From Oscillospiraceae bacterium (lineage in GTDB: Bacteria > Bacillota > Clostridia > Oscillospirales > Acutalibacteraceae): a stretch of DNA of 39,275 nucleotides. Numbering within the stretch: position 1 is the stretch's first letter; each line of letters opens with the position of its first letter. This document shows positions 25,286 to 33,768 of the stretch, piece by piece. The position numbers and the translations under genes are program-made. A model generated the notes under the pieces. The model was not told where the DNA came from and did not search any database. It saw only the letters and a list, made by a program, of their open reading frames with translations. The DNA lies in assembly GCA_015065615.1 (NCBI GenBank), contig SVPY01000027.1, positions 1-39,275 on the forward strand, written 5' to 3'.

Positions 25286-26140
25286 ATGAAAATCGGTATT
25301 GAATTTTGCTATGACCTTGAAAATTCTGAAGTAAACAAAGAAATCTTTATGAAATTTAAAGCAACAGGCTTTGATGCCATCGATTTCAATACCTGTGACA
25401 ATGAAACAGATTTTTATAAGCTTGAAGGCGAAAAATTTACGGAGCTTTTAAACAAGGTAAAAACCGAAATAAACGAAGCGGGACTGTTCGTTTCTCAGGT
25501 TCACGGTCCCTGGATGTGCCCTCCCGTGTGTGATTACAGTGAGGAAAGCCGCATAAAAAGAATGGCGGAAATGAAAAAATCGATTGAATTAACAAGTTTC
25601 CTGGGCTCGAAATATTTCGTAATACACCCGCTTATGCCTTTTGGCTGTGACAAGGTACCTATAGAAACAGAAAAGGATGCTTTTGAAATTAATAAGGCTT
25701 TTTTCAAGAAGCTTACTGCATTTGCCGAGAGCAAAAACGTGATTATCGCTTTCGAAAATATGCCCTTCACTACCCTTCCTATGTCCCCTCCCCATAAAAT
25801 TTTAGAATTTATAAAGGCTATTGATTCCGATTATTTTAAAATGTGCCTGGATACAGGCCACGCTAACTGCGTAATGGAAGGTGATATTTACAGCAATGTA
25901 AAAGCTATGGGAAACGAGCTTAAAGTTTTGCACGTGCATGATAATGACGGCAAGGGCGATTTCCATAAATTCCCCTATGACGGTAATTTCAATTGGCAGG
26001 AATTTATGAAGGCTTTAAAGGAAATAAATTATGAAGGTGTATTCTCCCTTGAAACAAAACCCAAAAGTGCTTTTGGCACAAAGGAATATAACGAGGAATT
26101 AACAAAGCTTTACAATATAGCAAAAAAGCTTACAGAGTAA
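25286..26140 (+). CDS. sugar phosphate isomerase/epimerase (xylose-isomerase-like TIM barrel)
   Basis: A 284-residue AP-endonuclease-2/xylose-isomerase-like barrel. Candidate metal ligands occur in the expected order: E in AFENMP, D and H in CLDTGH, H in HVHDND and E in SLETK. Family members interconvert keto and aldo sugars, or epimerise or dehydrate inosose-type compounds. Following a Gfo/Idh protein, it may act on the same substrate. The start at 25286 is chosen because AAAGGAAATT precedes it and because the promoter would fall within a longer frame. It ends at a terminator shared with the convergent glycyl radical enzyme gene. Confidence 0.87.
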   Translation: MKIGIEFCYDLENSEVNKEIFMKFKATGFDAIDFNTCDNETDFYKLEGEKFTELLNKVKTEINEAGLFVSQVHGPWMCPPVCDYSEESRIKRMAEMKKSIELTSFLGSKYFVIHPLMPFGCDKVPIETEKDAFEINKAFFKKLTAFAESKNVIIAFENMPFTTLPMSPPHKILEFIKAIDSDYFKMCLDTGHANCVMEGDIYSNVKAMGNELKVLHVHDNDGKGDFHKFPYDGNFNWQEFMKALKEINYEGVFSLETKPKSAFGTKEYNEELTKLYNIAKKLTE

Positions 26141-26144
26141 AAGA

Positions 26145-26178
26145 AAACCTGACGAAATTAAACTCGTCAGGTTTTTTA
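26145..26178. terminator. bidirectional terminator between convergent genes
   Basis: AAACCTGACGA and TCGTCAGGTTT form a perfect 11-base stem, T-rich on both strands. Confidence 0.92.
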
Positions 26179-28332
26179 TTACATTACACTATGTTTGCGG
26201 CGGTTTATAATATCATCCTGCAGCTCTTTACTTAAATACATAAATCTTGCAGAATATCCGCCCACTCTAACTATTAAATTTGGGTATTCTTCGGGATTTT
26301 TCTGAGCCTTTATTAAAGTCTCAACGTCGCAAACGTTGCCCTGAAAAATCTGTCCGCCACCTGAGAAGAAACCTGAAATCAATGAAGCAATAACCTCTTC
26401 ACTTGCAAAGGCTGCATCCAGATCCCACATTGTGGAGGCACCGCCTGTAAAACAATCGAAAGGAAGCTTATTGCAGGAATTCATTGCGGCAGTAATGCCT
26501 TTAGTCATAGCAGAGCTTTGAGGAGTAAGGGACTGCGCCACGGGTACGCCTGCTTTTCTGCCGTCGGGAGTAGCCGCCAGCTTACCGCCAACTACGGGCG
26601 CCCATACAAATGAGAGAATAACGGGCTTACTAACACCGCCGAAACGGTTTTTATAGGAAGCAAAAATATCGCTTATATCCTTTGTAAGCCTTGCGCACAT
26701 TGAATCAGCTTCATCGTTTTCCATTCCGTATTTGGGAATTTTCTTAAGCTTATTATGAAGTTCTTCGTATCCTTCAAAATCTGCTTCCAAAGCTTTTAAA
26801 AGCTCCTCTTTACTGCAAATTTTCTCATCGAATAAGGCTTTCTTAATGGCAAAAAGTGAATCCGCAGTATTGGGAAGACCAATGGGAGAAGCACCGTAAT
26901 CGTGGTATTTAATGCCGCCGTCGTGCATATTTCTGCCTTTTTCCATACAGTTATCAAGCATTGAACAAAGAAGGTAGGAGGGGCGGTTTTCGGCTGACAG
27001 TAAACTGAGCCTCTCAACATATTCAAAGGAGAGGTTAAAAATTTCCTTAGCTTTCTCTAAAAAGTAAGCATAGAAGCTCTCGAAATCATCAAAATCAAAA
27101 ATACTTTCAGATTTATAATGCTCTAAATCAACGTGATTTAAAATATCTCTGCCGCCGCTTAAAGTGAACTCTAAAATTTTAGGCACGTTAAAGAAGCCTG
27201 CAAATAAAAAGTCACTGCTTTTTCCTTGAATGCCCACTTCCATACATCCACCGCAGTAGTAATCCGCCGCATCCTCATAAGATACCCCTCGATTAATAAG
27301 GGCATTCATAATGCTTTCGTCATTTAAAATTTGTGCGCGGTTATTGCCTTCTTTTACGTATTTGGCAGCCAGCATCAAAAAGTCCTCGGGCACGTCTTTA
27401 GGGATTCTTACATAAAGATAAGGATGCGTGATATCGTACTTCATAAACGCCTTTATCATTATATAAGAAAGGGGATTCACAGCCGAAGTGCCGTCCTTAT
27501 GGCAGCCACCAAGCACTACGCTTTCGCCGTGACCGTCACTTTTATGCACACGCTCGTCTATTCTTAAAAATAACTCCTCGCAAAGCTCCTCTGCTTCTTC
27601 TAAAGTTATTTTATTTTCCTTCAGGTCTTTCTCTAAATATGGCCAAAGGTAATAATCAAGTCTTCCGGGGCTGTTGCCGCCGGGCGGGTCCTCTTTCATT
27701 ACAACAATATGCTGGAAAAAGTACGCCTGCAAAGCTTCTCTGAAATTTCTTGCAGGATATTTAGGTACCTGCTTGCAAATTTCAAGTTCCTGAGTTTTGC
27801 CCATTTCGGCTAATACTTTAATATGCTTTTCGTTCCATTCATCCATAGAATCCAGCATAATTAATATTCCATTATAAAGCTGCAGAGCTTTTTCATCGGC
27901 TTTATTTTTCTCTTTATAATATAAGCATTCGTTTCTTATACCGCTTGTACCCATAGAAAGAATTTTATCCCAGCGCCATGTAATATGCCCGGGAGAGCCA
28001 GAAAGAGTCATATCGTATCTTTCAAGTTCTGCAAACTGAGGGTAAGTTTCGTGCATATACTTATAAGCCTCTGTTCGCCAGTCGAAATCCGGGTCTGTTT
28101 TTTCCACGTTTTTATCGTTTAAATGGTATGTTCTGCCGATAAGCCTATCGTAAGGTTTTATGTAAACCTCCTGATTCACCATAGCATAAGCATGGCTACG
28201 TGCAATTTTCTCCCATTTGGGAAGATTGCAGTATATTTCTAAAGAAGCTTTATATAAATCGCAATGATAAGTACTCTCAGGCTGATTTACACCTAAAAAT
28301 CTTGAATCCTCATAAACTTTTTTCATATCCAT
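26179..28332 (-). CDS. glycyl radical enzyme (PFL-like), no adjacent activase
   Basis: A 717-residue glycyl radical enzyme. The thiyl-radical cysteine C363 and the neighbouring Glu E365 lie in GGCMEVG, the dehydratase-type GCxE motif, not the adjacent CC of pyruvate formate-lyase. The C-terminal radical site is RVGGYSA with the radical-bearing Gly692. Family segments SPGRLDYYLWPY and ATPDGRKAG are present. The GCxE motif suggests a dehydratase or C-X lyase; the substrate is unknown. The start at 28332 is chosen because AAGGAGTGAT lies eight bases upstream; an upstream GTG codon (28341) overlaps this site. No activating enzyme is adjacent, so activation may depend on another locus, perhaps the one at 37387. 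Confidence 0.9.
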   Translation of the reverse strand: MDMKKVYEDSRFLGVNQPESTYHCDLYKASLEIYCNLPKWEKIARSHAYAMVNQEVYIKPYDRLIGRTYHLNDKNVEKTDPDFDWRTEAYKYMHETYPQFAELERYDMTLSGSPGHITWRWDKILSMGTSGIRNECLYYKEKNKADEKALQLYNGILIMLDSMDEWNEKHIKVLAEMGKTQELEICKQVPKYPARNFREALQAYFFQHIVVMKEDPPGGNSPGRLDYYLWPYLEKDLKENKITLEEAEELCEELFLRIDERVHKSDGHGESVVLGGCHKDGTSAVNPLSYIMIKAFMKYDITHPYLYVRIPKDVPEDFLMLAAKYVKEGNNRAQILNDESIMNALINRGVSYEDAADYYCGGCMEVGIQGKSSDFLFAGFFNVPKILEFTLSGGRDILNHVDLEHYKSESIFDFDDFESFYAYFLEKAKEIFNLSFEYVERLSLLSAENRPSYLLCSMLDNCMEKGRNMHDGGIKYHDYGASPIGLPNTADSLFAIKKALFDEKICSKEELLKALEADFEGYEELHNKLKKIPKYGMENDEADSMCARLTKDISDIFASYKNRFGGVSKPVILSFVWAPVVGGKLAATPDGRKAGVPVAQSLTPQSSAMTKGITAAMNSCNKLPFDCFTGGASTMWDLDAAFASEEVIASLISGFFSGGGQIFQGNVCDVETLIKAQKNPEEYPNLIVRVGGYSARFMYLSKELQDDIINRRKHSVM

Positions 28333-28354
28333 AGGAATCACTCCTTCTGAAAAT

Positions 28355-28382
28355 ATTATACAGTTAAATTCTTAATTGTCAA
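28355..28382 (-). promoter_or_regulatory. strong promoter of the orphan glycyl radical enzyme gene
   Basis: On the minus strand consensus TTGACA, 16 bases, consensus TATAAT, the best-matching sigma-70-type promoter in the window. Confidence 0.85.
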
Positions 28383-28473
28383 TTCAAACATTGAAATTGA
28401 CTTTTTTGCATTTTATCTCGACAGAATATTTATCCTTCTTTAAGTACAATATAAATAAAAACGGGAGGTATTT

Positions 28474-28623
28474 ATGGAAAGTTTAATTTATCTTTTTTCC
28501 GGTCTTATTTTGGGAGGGCTTATTGCCACCATTCTGTTTTCCTGCTTTCAGATTAATAAAATTAACGAATATGAAAGAGAAATTGAGAGATTCAAAAATT
28601 CAAACAATAATAAAAGCCTGTAA
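28474..28623 (+). CDS. 49-residue small membrane protein
   Basis: A short gene in the gap between two minus-strand genes. GGGAGGT lies four bases before ATG. The product has one hydrophobic helix (about residues 4-25, with a GGL small-residue patch) and a charged C-terminal helix (NEYEREIERFKNSNNNK). It ends at TAA inside a terminator hairpin, as real genes here often do. A TACAAT box lies at 28445. The layout resembles small anchor or phage-holin-like leader peptides; no function can be assigned. The good ribosome site, TM segment and terminator make it a plausible real gene. Confidence 0.65.
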   Translation: MESLIYLFSGLILGGLIATILFSCFQINKINEYEREIERFKNSNNNKSL

Positions 28624-28641
28624 GCTTTTCTTACAGGCTTA
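28614..28641. terminator. bidirectional terminator
   Basis: AAGCCTGTAAG and CTTACAGGCTT form an 11-base stem that overlaps the stop codon of the small membrane protein gene. It also serves the minus-strand serine hydrolase gene. Confidence 0.85.
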
Positions 28642-28646
28642 ATATA

Positions 28647-29522
28647 TTATTTTTCCAAAAATTCTCTTATTGCGGCACCGCGGAAGTCATAACACTCGGT
28701 TTCGTAAGCGTGCATTGCAAGAGCCTTGCCTGTTTCCTTACAGAAAGCAACTATCTGACCTCTTGAACCAGTTTTACCGTGGGATTTAGCTTCACAGTGA
28801 AGCATACCTAAGTCGTTTTCGATAGCTGTGTTAACAAATTCTTCGGAAAGATAGCGTGTACCTTCGAAAACACCGCCGTTTAAGAAGATAATTCCTAATT
28901 TAAGCATATCCTGAGTACTGCAGTATAAGCAGTCGCCGCCAAGCTGATAACCCCAGGGACAAGCGCTCCATGCAACCTCAAAGAATTTAAGGGGGTTAAA
29001 AAGCTTGGGTTTTAAATAGTCAAGCATACTCTTGCCCGTTACCTTTGAAACAACACGGGAGAGCATATAATAAACGTCGTCTGTATACTTATAATAAGTA
29101 CCGGGCTCATATTCAATTTTAAGGCGCATTACGATACTTAAATAGTCATCGGTATTTATATTGCTTGTATCGTCGCCGTAAATATTAAGGTAATCCGCCG
29201 CTACACCTGTTTTATGTGCAAGAGCCTGCTTGATAGTTACCTCGTCCCACTTTTTATCGTAATCGTAGTTAATATAATCTCTTAAATAATCCATAATTTT
29301 ATCATCAAGAGAAATTTTGCCTTCGTCGCATAAAAGACCTATAGCCGCCATGGTAAACATTTTAGAAACAGAATAACTGTTATTGCAAGCGTTAGCCGGC
29401 TGATGCTCGTATCTGTACACTTCACCGTTATCATAAAGAGCTATATCATAGAGGTTAAATTTCATTTCCTCCGCCATTTCTTTACATTTCTTACTGAATT
29501 CGAGATTTTCTGAAACTTTCAT
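28647..29522 (-). CDS. serine hydrolase of the beta-lactamase/penicillin-binding fold (class C-like)
   Basis: A 291-residue protein. The catalytic motif SxxK is SVSK (S51, K54), the second motif is YTD in YKYTDDVYYML (YxN position), and the third is HGKTG (KTG-type box preceded by His). The overall order matches AmpC-like esterases and DD-peptidases. No signal peptide is seen, so it more likely hydrolyses a small ester or amide in the cytoplasm than confers beta-lactam resistance. The start at 29522 is chosen because GAGGAG lies just upstream; a longer frame would overlap its own promoter. Confidence 0.87.
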   Translation of the reverse strand: MKVSENLEFSKKCKEMAEEMKFNLYDIALYDNGEVYRYEHQPANACNNSYSVSKMFTMAAIGLLCDEGKISLDDKIMDYLRDYINYDYDKKWDEVTIKQALAHKTGVAADYLNIYGDDTSNINTDDYLSIVMRLKIEYEPGTYYKYTDDVYYMLSRVVSKVTGKSMLDYLKPKLFNPLKFFEVAWSACPWGYQLGGDCLYCSTQDMLKLGIIFLNGGVFEGTRYLSEEFVNTAIENDLGMLHCEAKSHGKTGSRGQIVAFCKETGKALAMHAYETECYDFRGAAIREFLEK

Positions 29523-29550
29523 TTTAATTCTCCTCTCACTTGATAAATAA

Positions 29551-29579
29551 ATTTTACCCCTATAAAAGATTTCTGTCAA
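29551..29579 (-). promoter_or_regulatory. promoter of the serine hydrolase gene
   Basis: On the minus strand TTGACA, 17 bases, TAAAAT. Confidence 0.8.
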
Positions 29580-29611
29580 CGAGTTATTTTAAATTTAAAT
29601 GGCTATAGAAA

Positions 29612-29639
29612 TTTCACTTTCGTTATGCTAAAATATAAT
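29612..29639 (+). promoter_or_regulatory. promoter of deoC
   Basis: TTTCAC, 16 bases, TATAAT. An alternative extended -10, TGCTAAAAT, overlaps it (29627-29634). Confidence 0.6.
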
Positions 29640-29668
29640 CAGAAAACAAAAGGAGATTAATTCAGATT

Positions 29669-30310
29669 ATGGAGAATTCATATATCTTTGAAAGAACAGA
29701 CCACACTCTGCTTTCCACAAAAGCTACCAAAGAGGAAATTTTAAAGCTTTGCTCTGAAGCTGTAAAATTCAATACCGCATCTGTTTGCATACCCCCTTCA
29801 TATATTAAGTTTGCAAGGGAAAACTATCCCACACTCTGCCTTTGCACCGTAATCGGTTTCCCTAACGGCTATAATTCCACAGCGGTCAAGGTTTTTGAAA
29901 CCAAAGAAGCCGTAAAAGACGGCGCCGACGAAATTGATATGGTTATAAATCTCGGTATGGTTAAAAACAAGGAATGGGATAATATTTTAAATGAGATAAA
30001 CGAAATCAAAAAGGCATGCAGCGGTAAACTTTTAAAGGTTATTATCGAAACCTGCGATTTAACTGAGGAAGAAAAAATAAAGATGTGCGAAATTGTTTCC
30101 GCTTCCGACGCCGAATTTATTAAGACCTCTACAGGCTTCTCAAAGGGAGGCGCCACAAAAGAGGATATTATATTAATGCGTAAATATTGCCGCGAAACCT
30201 TAAAGATTAAAGCGGCGGGCGGTATTTCTACCCGTGAGGATGCCGAAACATTTTTAAACTGCGCAGCAGACAGACTCGGCAGCAGCAGAATTATAAAAAT
30301 TCTTACTTAA
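29669..30310 (+). CDS. deoC: deoxyribose-phosphate aldolase
   Basis: Cleaves 2-deoxyribose 5-phosphate to glyceraldehyde 3-phosphate and acetaldehyde. The active-site set is visible: D90 in EIDMVINLG, the Schiff-base lysine K152 in FIKTSTGF, and K181 in KIKAAGGI. The N-terminal DHTLL and the C-terminal RLGSSRI phosphate-binding loop are typical. The 213 residues match the short bacterial form. Ribosome site AAAGGAG is some 13 bases before ATG, rather far. The downstream membrane-anchored gene starts 52 bases after the stop and may be cotranscribed. No deoxynucleoside phosphorylase gene is near. Confidence 0.95.
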   Translation: MENSYIFERTDHTLLSTKATKEEILKLCSEAVKFNTASVCIPPSYIKFARENYPTLCLCTVIGFPNGYNSTAVKVFETKEAVKDGADEIDMVINLGMVKNKEWDNILNEINEIKKACSGKLLKVIIETCDLTEEEKIKMCEIVSASDAEFIKTSTGFSKGGATKEDIILMRKYCRETLKIKAAGGISTREDAETFLNCAADRLGSSRIIKILT

Positions 30311-30362
30311 CGTAACATTTTGCCATATTTTTCCGTATATATAGTAGAAAGGACGTGAATTT

Positions 30363-31343
30363 ATGAGCAAAAAAGTAAGTATTAAATGGATTTTTATCAC
30401 TATTCTGATTCTTTTAACTGTTCTCTCTCCTCTTTTATTTATTAAAGGGAACAAATACCCTATCAAAGAAATTAAAGTAAACTCAACCGAATCCACAACC
30501 CTCGATATTGCCTATATAAAGAAGTGGAACGAAAAGGAAATTTACGAGCAGTTTTCTTTCTATAAAGATTATACTTCCACTTCTCAAGCAATCGGTACTG
30601 ATGATATCGGCAAATATATTGAAGAAACCAAGCTGCAAGGCTACGATGAATATAACCCTAAAACAAGCCACAGTACCTTCGCTGAAGTTTATGAAATTAA
30701 AAATATAAACAAAGAATGTGCTGTTGCCTTAAAATTCCCGGGCTTCAATGATTTTTACGTTTACGTTAATCACATGTATCGCCCTGAAAATTTAGGTCAG
30801 TTTATAAACGACCTAAATTTAATGGAAAACATCAGCTTCGGAACAATATATCACGATTACTTTGAAGGCAACAATAACCGCTCCTTTGAATTTTACGGAA
30901 TTACAAAAGAAGACGTGTGGAATTACCTTTTTAAGGATAATTTAGATGCAAAGAACGTTCACAGTGATATAAACTGGTACGTACCCATAATGAGCATAAG
31001 CACAAACGTAGAAATTTTAGGCTTTAAAAATATAAGTTTAGCCGTTACCGAGAACGGCTACCTTACCACCAATATTTTAGCTACAGGCAAAGCCTTTTAT
31101 ATTGGTGAAGAAAAGGTAAATTCCTTTATGGAATTTGTTAAAAACGAGCTTGAAGGCGTAGAAATAGTTTATATTTATGAAGAAGCTGAGAGTGAGCCTG
31201 AAAATGACAATACTGTGAGTCAGATAATATCTTACGACGTTGAAACAGGTAAAGAAACTGTTATCGACCTTGAAATTACCGATTCAAGCGAAACTGAAGC
31301 TTCCACCGAAAGCTACAGTCCTCCTTATATACCCGAAGAATAA
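30363..31343 (+). CDS. membrane-anchored protein of unknown function
   Basis: A 326-residue protein with one N-terminal membrane helix (about residues 9-28, basic residues before it, so N-in/C-out) and a large extracytoplasmic region. The region has mixed alpha/beta signals (AVALKFPGFNDFYVYVNHMY) and an acidic Ser/Thr-rich tail ending PPYIPEE. No recognisable catalytic motif or known family is seen. GAAAGGACGTG precedes ATG. It follows deoC by 52 bases with no terminator between, so cotranscription is possible. Two-gene logic is unclear. Confidence 0.7.
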   Translation: MSKKVSIKWIFITILILLTVLSPLLFIKGNKYPIKEIKVNSTESTTLDIAYIKKWNEKEIYEQFSFYKDYTSTSQAIGTDDIGKYIEETKLQGYDEYNPKTSHSTFAEVYEIKNINKECAVALKFPGFNDFYVYVNHMYRPENLGQFINDLNLMENISFGTIYHDYFEGNNNRSFEFYGITKEDVWNYLFKDNLDAKNVHSDINWYVPIMSISTNVEILGFKNISLAVTENGYLTTNILATGKAFYIGEEKVNSFMEFVKNELEGVEIVYIYEEAESEPENDNTVSQIISYDVETGKETVIDLEITDSSETEASTESYSPPYIPEE

Positions 31344-31358
31344 TCTAGCAAAACAAAA

Positions 31359-31393
31359 GCCGCAAGGAAGAGTTTTAACCACTTCCCTGCGGC
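31359..31393. terminator. bidirectional terminator between convergent genes
   Basis: GCCGCAAGGAAG and CTTCCCTGCGGC pair with one mismatch. The plus strand continues ATTTATTTT and the minus strand TTTTGTTTT. Confidence 0.88.
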
Positions 31394-31410
31394 ATTTATT
31401 TTAAGTTTTT

Positions 31411-33441
31411 TTATTTGAGTAAATCTAAAACCTTGGAATTTTCTCTTGCAAATACGGGGATAACATCAATATCAGCTTTAGTTTTTACGTATGCTCCGCC
31501 TTCATATTTAATGCCTGTAGCAATTTCTACCCAGGTTTCGCCTGCAGGAAGATATACTTTCCTCTCAGTTACGCCTGCTTCAAATACGGGAGCTACAAGT
31601 AAATCGCCACCCAGCATATATTCATCCTCTATATCCCAAGCCTTCTTATCATTTTCAAACTCATAGAAAAGAGTACGCATCATAGGTGAGCCGTTTAAAG
31701 AGGCTTCTTCGGAAATTTCCTTAATATAGGGCTTTAACTTATAACGGATATCAATAAATTTACGAAGTACCTTTTCCACATTTTCGCCGTAAGACCATAC
31801 TTCGTTATCGGCACCGCTGCCTGCGCAGGGCTTACCGTCGGAAGATACTAAGGGCTTCTTTGTGTGAGGGTCACGGTCACCGTGAAGTCTCATAACAGGA
31901 GAGAAAGCACCGAAGGCAAACCAACGCATTAAAAGCTCCTTGAACTCATCTGTTTCAATATTACCGCCCATAAAACCGCCAATATCTGCATTCCACCAGG
32001 GAATACCTGCAAGACCTATATTAAGACCAGCCTTAACCTGACGCTTAAAGGTTCTGAAAGTAGAGCGTACGTCGCCTGACCATGCAAGTGCACCGTACTT
32101 CTGTGAGCCTGCCCACGCGCAGCGAACAAGGCTTATTACGTCGCTTCTGCCTACCTTATGCATACCTTCGTAGAACATCTTTACGTATTCCATGGGGAAA
32201 GCATTGGCAACCTCTAAGCCGTCACCCTTATAGTAGCGGTAGTTTTCGTGGTTGGGAGCGCCGTACTCAGGCTCTGCAACGTCAAGCCAGAACTGAGAAA
32301 CACCCTTTGTAAGGTAATTATTCTTAATTATATCGAAAACGTATTCTCTTGTTTCAGGGTTAGTCATATCCGCAAACTCAGCAGGGCTTACGCAGTCCAT
32401 CTGGTAGCTTAAGCCGCTCTTTGTTCTGATAAGCAGGTCATTATCCCTCATATAAGGCATATTTTCGCTATCCTTATCAACTGTAGGCCATACTGAAACC
32501 ACAAGCTTAATGCCCATGCTTTCAAGCTCTTTTACCATTGCTTCGGGATCAGGCCAGAATTCGGGGTCAAACTTCCATTCACCCATTTTAGTCCAATGGA
32601 AGAAGTCAACAACAATTATATCAACGGGAATTTTTCTCTCGTAGTAGCCTCTTGCTATATTTAAAAGTTCCTCCTGAGTCTGGTAGCGAAGCTTACACTG
32701 CCAGAAGCCCATAGCATACTCGGGCATTTCGGGAGCGCGGCCTGTTACTGCGGTGTAATTTTTCTCAATTTCCTTTAAGCTATCGCCTGCAGTAATATAA
32801 TAATCAAGCTGCTTTGTGGATTCAAACACCCACTCTGTGTGGTTTGTGGCGAAAGTTGCTTTACCAATACCGGGGTTATTCATATAGAAGCCGTAGCCTT
32901 TATTAGATACGTAGAAAGGTACGCTTGCCTGTGTATTTAGCTGCTTTAAATCAAGCACACTGCCCTTTAAATTTAAATTATCCTGCTGATACTGACCCAT
33001 ACCGAAAATCTTCTCGTTATCGTCGGCAGCAAACTGAAGTGTAACCTTAAAGTTATCGCCGCCTACGGGTCTGTATGTACGGGCAGCCTGATACATATTG
33101 ATAAAAAGATCCATATCCTTACCGAAGTCGGCGCCATAGTTCATGGTTCTGTAGTATTCGGTAAGTAAAACTTCGTCCTTTTCATTTAAGAATCTGATTC
33201 TGCCAAAGTTTGTAAGCTCAGCTCTTATTTTACCGTTCTTAATAGCTGCGCCTTCCTCAGTTAAATATGCTTCAGCATTATTTTCAACTTCTTCTGAAAG
33301 TGCCCAATTTTCCTCTGTGAACTTCTTATTTTCTGTAGTACGTACTCTTAAAGCATCCTTACCCCAGCCTTCAATTCTTATAATCTCGTGACCGCGGCGG
33401 AAATTAAGAACGCCTTTTTCAAGTGTAAAATATTTACTCAT
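31411..33441 (-). CDS. glycoside hydrolase family 31 (alpha-xylosidase type)
   Basis: A 676-residue GH31 enzyme. The N-terminal beta-sandwich is followed by the barrel with catalytic nucleophile D387 in FWLDVAEPEYG and acid/base D457 in AWSGDV. HGDRDPH and WWNADIGGF are typical GH31 substrate-site segments. The FWLD..EPE form and GHEIIRIEGWG start point to YicI-like alpha-xylosidases acting on isoprimeverose-type oligosaccharides. There is no signal peptide, consistent with cytoplasmic action after uptake. AAAGGACGG precedes ATG. It has its own promoter (TTGAAA, 17, TATTAT). Confidence 0.92.
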   Translation of the reverse strand: MSKYFTLEKGVLNFRRGHEIIRIEGWGKDALRVRTTENKKFTEENWALSEEVENNAEAYLTEEGAAIKNGKIRAELTNFGRIRFLNEKDEVLLTEYYRTMNYGADFGKDMDLFINMYQAARTYRPVGGDNFKVTLQFAADDNEKIFGMGQYQQDNLNLKGSVLDLKQLNTQASVPFYVSNKGYGFYMNNPGIGKATFATNHTEWVFESTKQLDYYITAGDSLKEIEKNYTAVTGRAPEMPEYAMGFWQCKLRYQTQEELLNIARGYYERKIPVDIIVVDFFHWTKMGEWKFDPEFWPDPEAMVKELESMGIKLVVSVWPTVDKDSENMPYMRDNDLLIRTKSGLSYQMDCVSPAEFADMTNPETREYVFDIIKNNYLTKGVSQFWLDVAEPEYGAPNHENYRYYKGDGLEVANAFPMEYVKMFYEGMHKVGRSDVISLVRCAWAGSQKYGALAWSGDVRSTFRTFKRQVKAGLNIGLAGIPWWNADIGGFMGGNIETDEFKELLMRWFAFGAFSPVMRLHGDRDPHTKKPLVSSDGKPCAGSGADNEVWSYGENVEKVLRKFIDIRYKLKPYIKEISEEASLNGSPMMRTLFYEFENDKKAWDIEDEYMLGGDLLVAPVFEAGVTERKVYLPAGETWVEIATGIKYEGGAYVKTKADIDVIPVFARENSKVLDLLK

Positions 33442-33473
33442 TAATTTTACCGTCCTTTATTTGAGTTAATTTA

Positions 33474-33502
33474 ATAATAAAGTAATTTATTGTTATTTTC
33501 AA
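33474..33502 (-). promoter_or_regulatory. promoter of the GH31 gene
   Basis: On the minus strand TTGAAA, 17 bases, TATTAT. Confidence 0.65.
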
Positions 33503-33582
33503 GCTATAATTAGTAAATATTACGGACAAAAATTGGCATAAAAAAGAGATAGCATTAAATAGGCGGTGTCCATAAGACAGTT

Positions 33583-33616
33583 AACAGTCACAACAGTTTA
33601 GTCTGTTGTGACTGTT
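33583..33616. repeat. perfect 14-base inverted repeat
   Basis: AACAGTCACAACAG and its exact complement are separated by TTTAGT. No T tract follows on either strand, so it is not an obvious terminator. The 33442-33768 gap otherwise holds the GH31 promoter, this repeat and the MerR promoter. Confidence 0.85.
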
Positions 33617-33675
33617 CCTGTATATTTTGCTTCGGTATGATAACATGTAGTCAAAAAATAGATATATTTTCCCCC

Positions 33676-33706
33676 TTGACTCTCCCCTTAACTGTAATGA
33701 TATAAT
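33676..33706 (+). promoter_or_regulatory. MerR-type promoter with 19-base spacer
   Basis: TTGACT and TATAAT separated by exactly 19 bases. This elongated spacer is the hallmark of promoters that MerR-family activators untwist. The spacer starts with CTCCCC, so the merR gene is probably autoregulated here. Confidence 0.82.
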
Positions 33707-33710
33707 CAAA

Positions 33711-33740
33711 CTGCGAAAGCGAAATAGCGCTGTTTCGCAG
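33711..33740 (+). promoter_or_regulatory. leader hairpin upstream of the merR gene
   Basis: CTGCGAAA and TTTCGCAG form an eight-base stem with a 14-base loop in the untranslated leader. Function unknown. Confidence 0.4.
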
Positions 33741-33768
33741 AGCAAATTCTTAAGAAAGGTATTATGAT

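Noticed and set aside
28647-29522. Beta-lactam resistance gene
   Set aside because: The SxxK fold is shared with many esterases; no signal peptide and no resistance-type features are seen.
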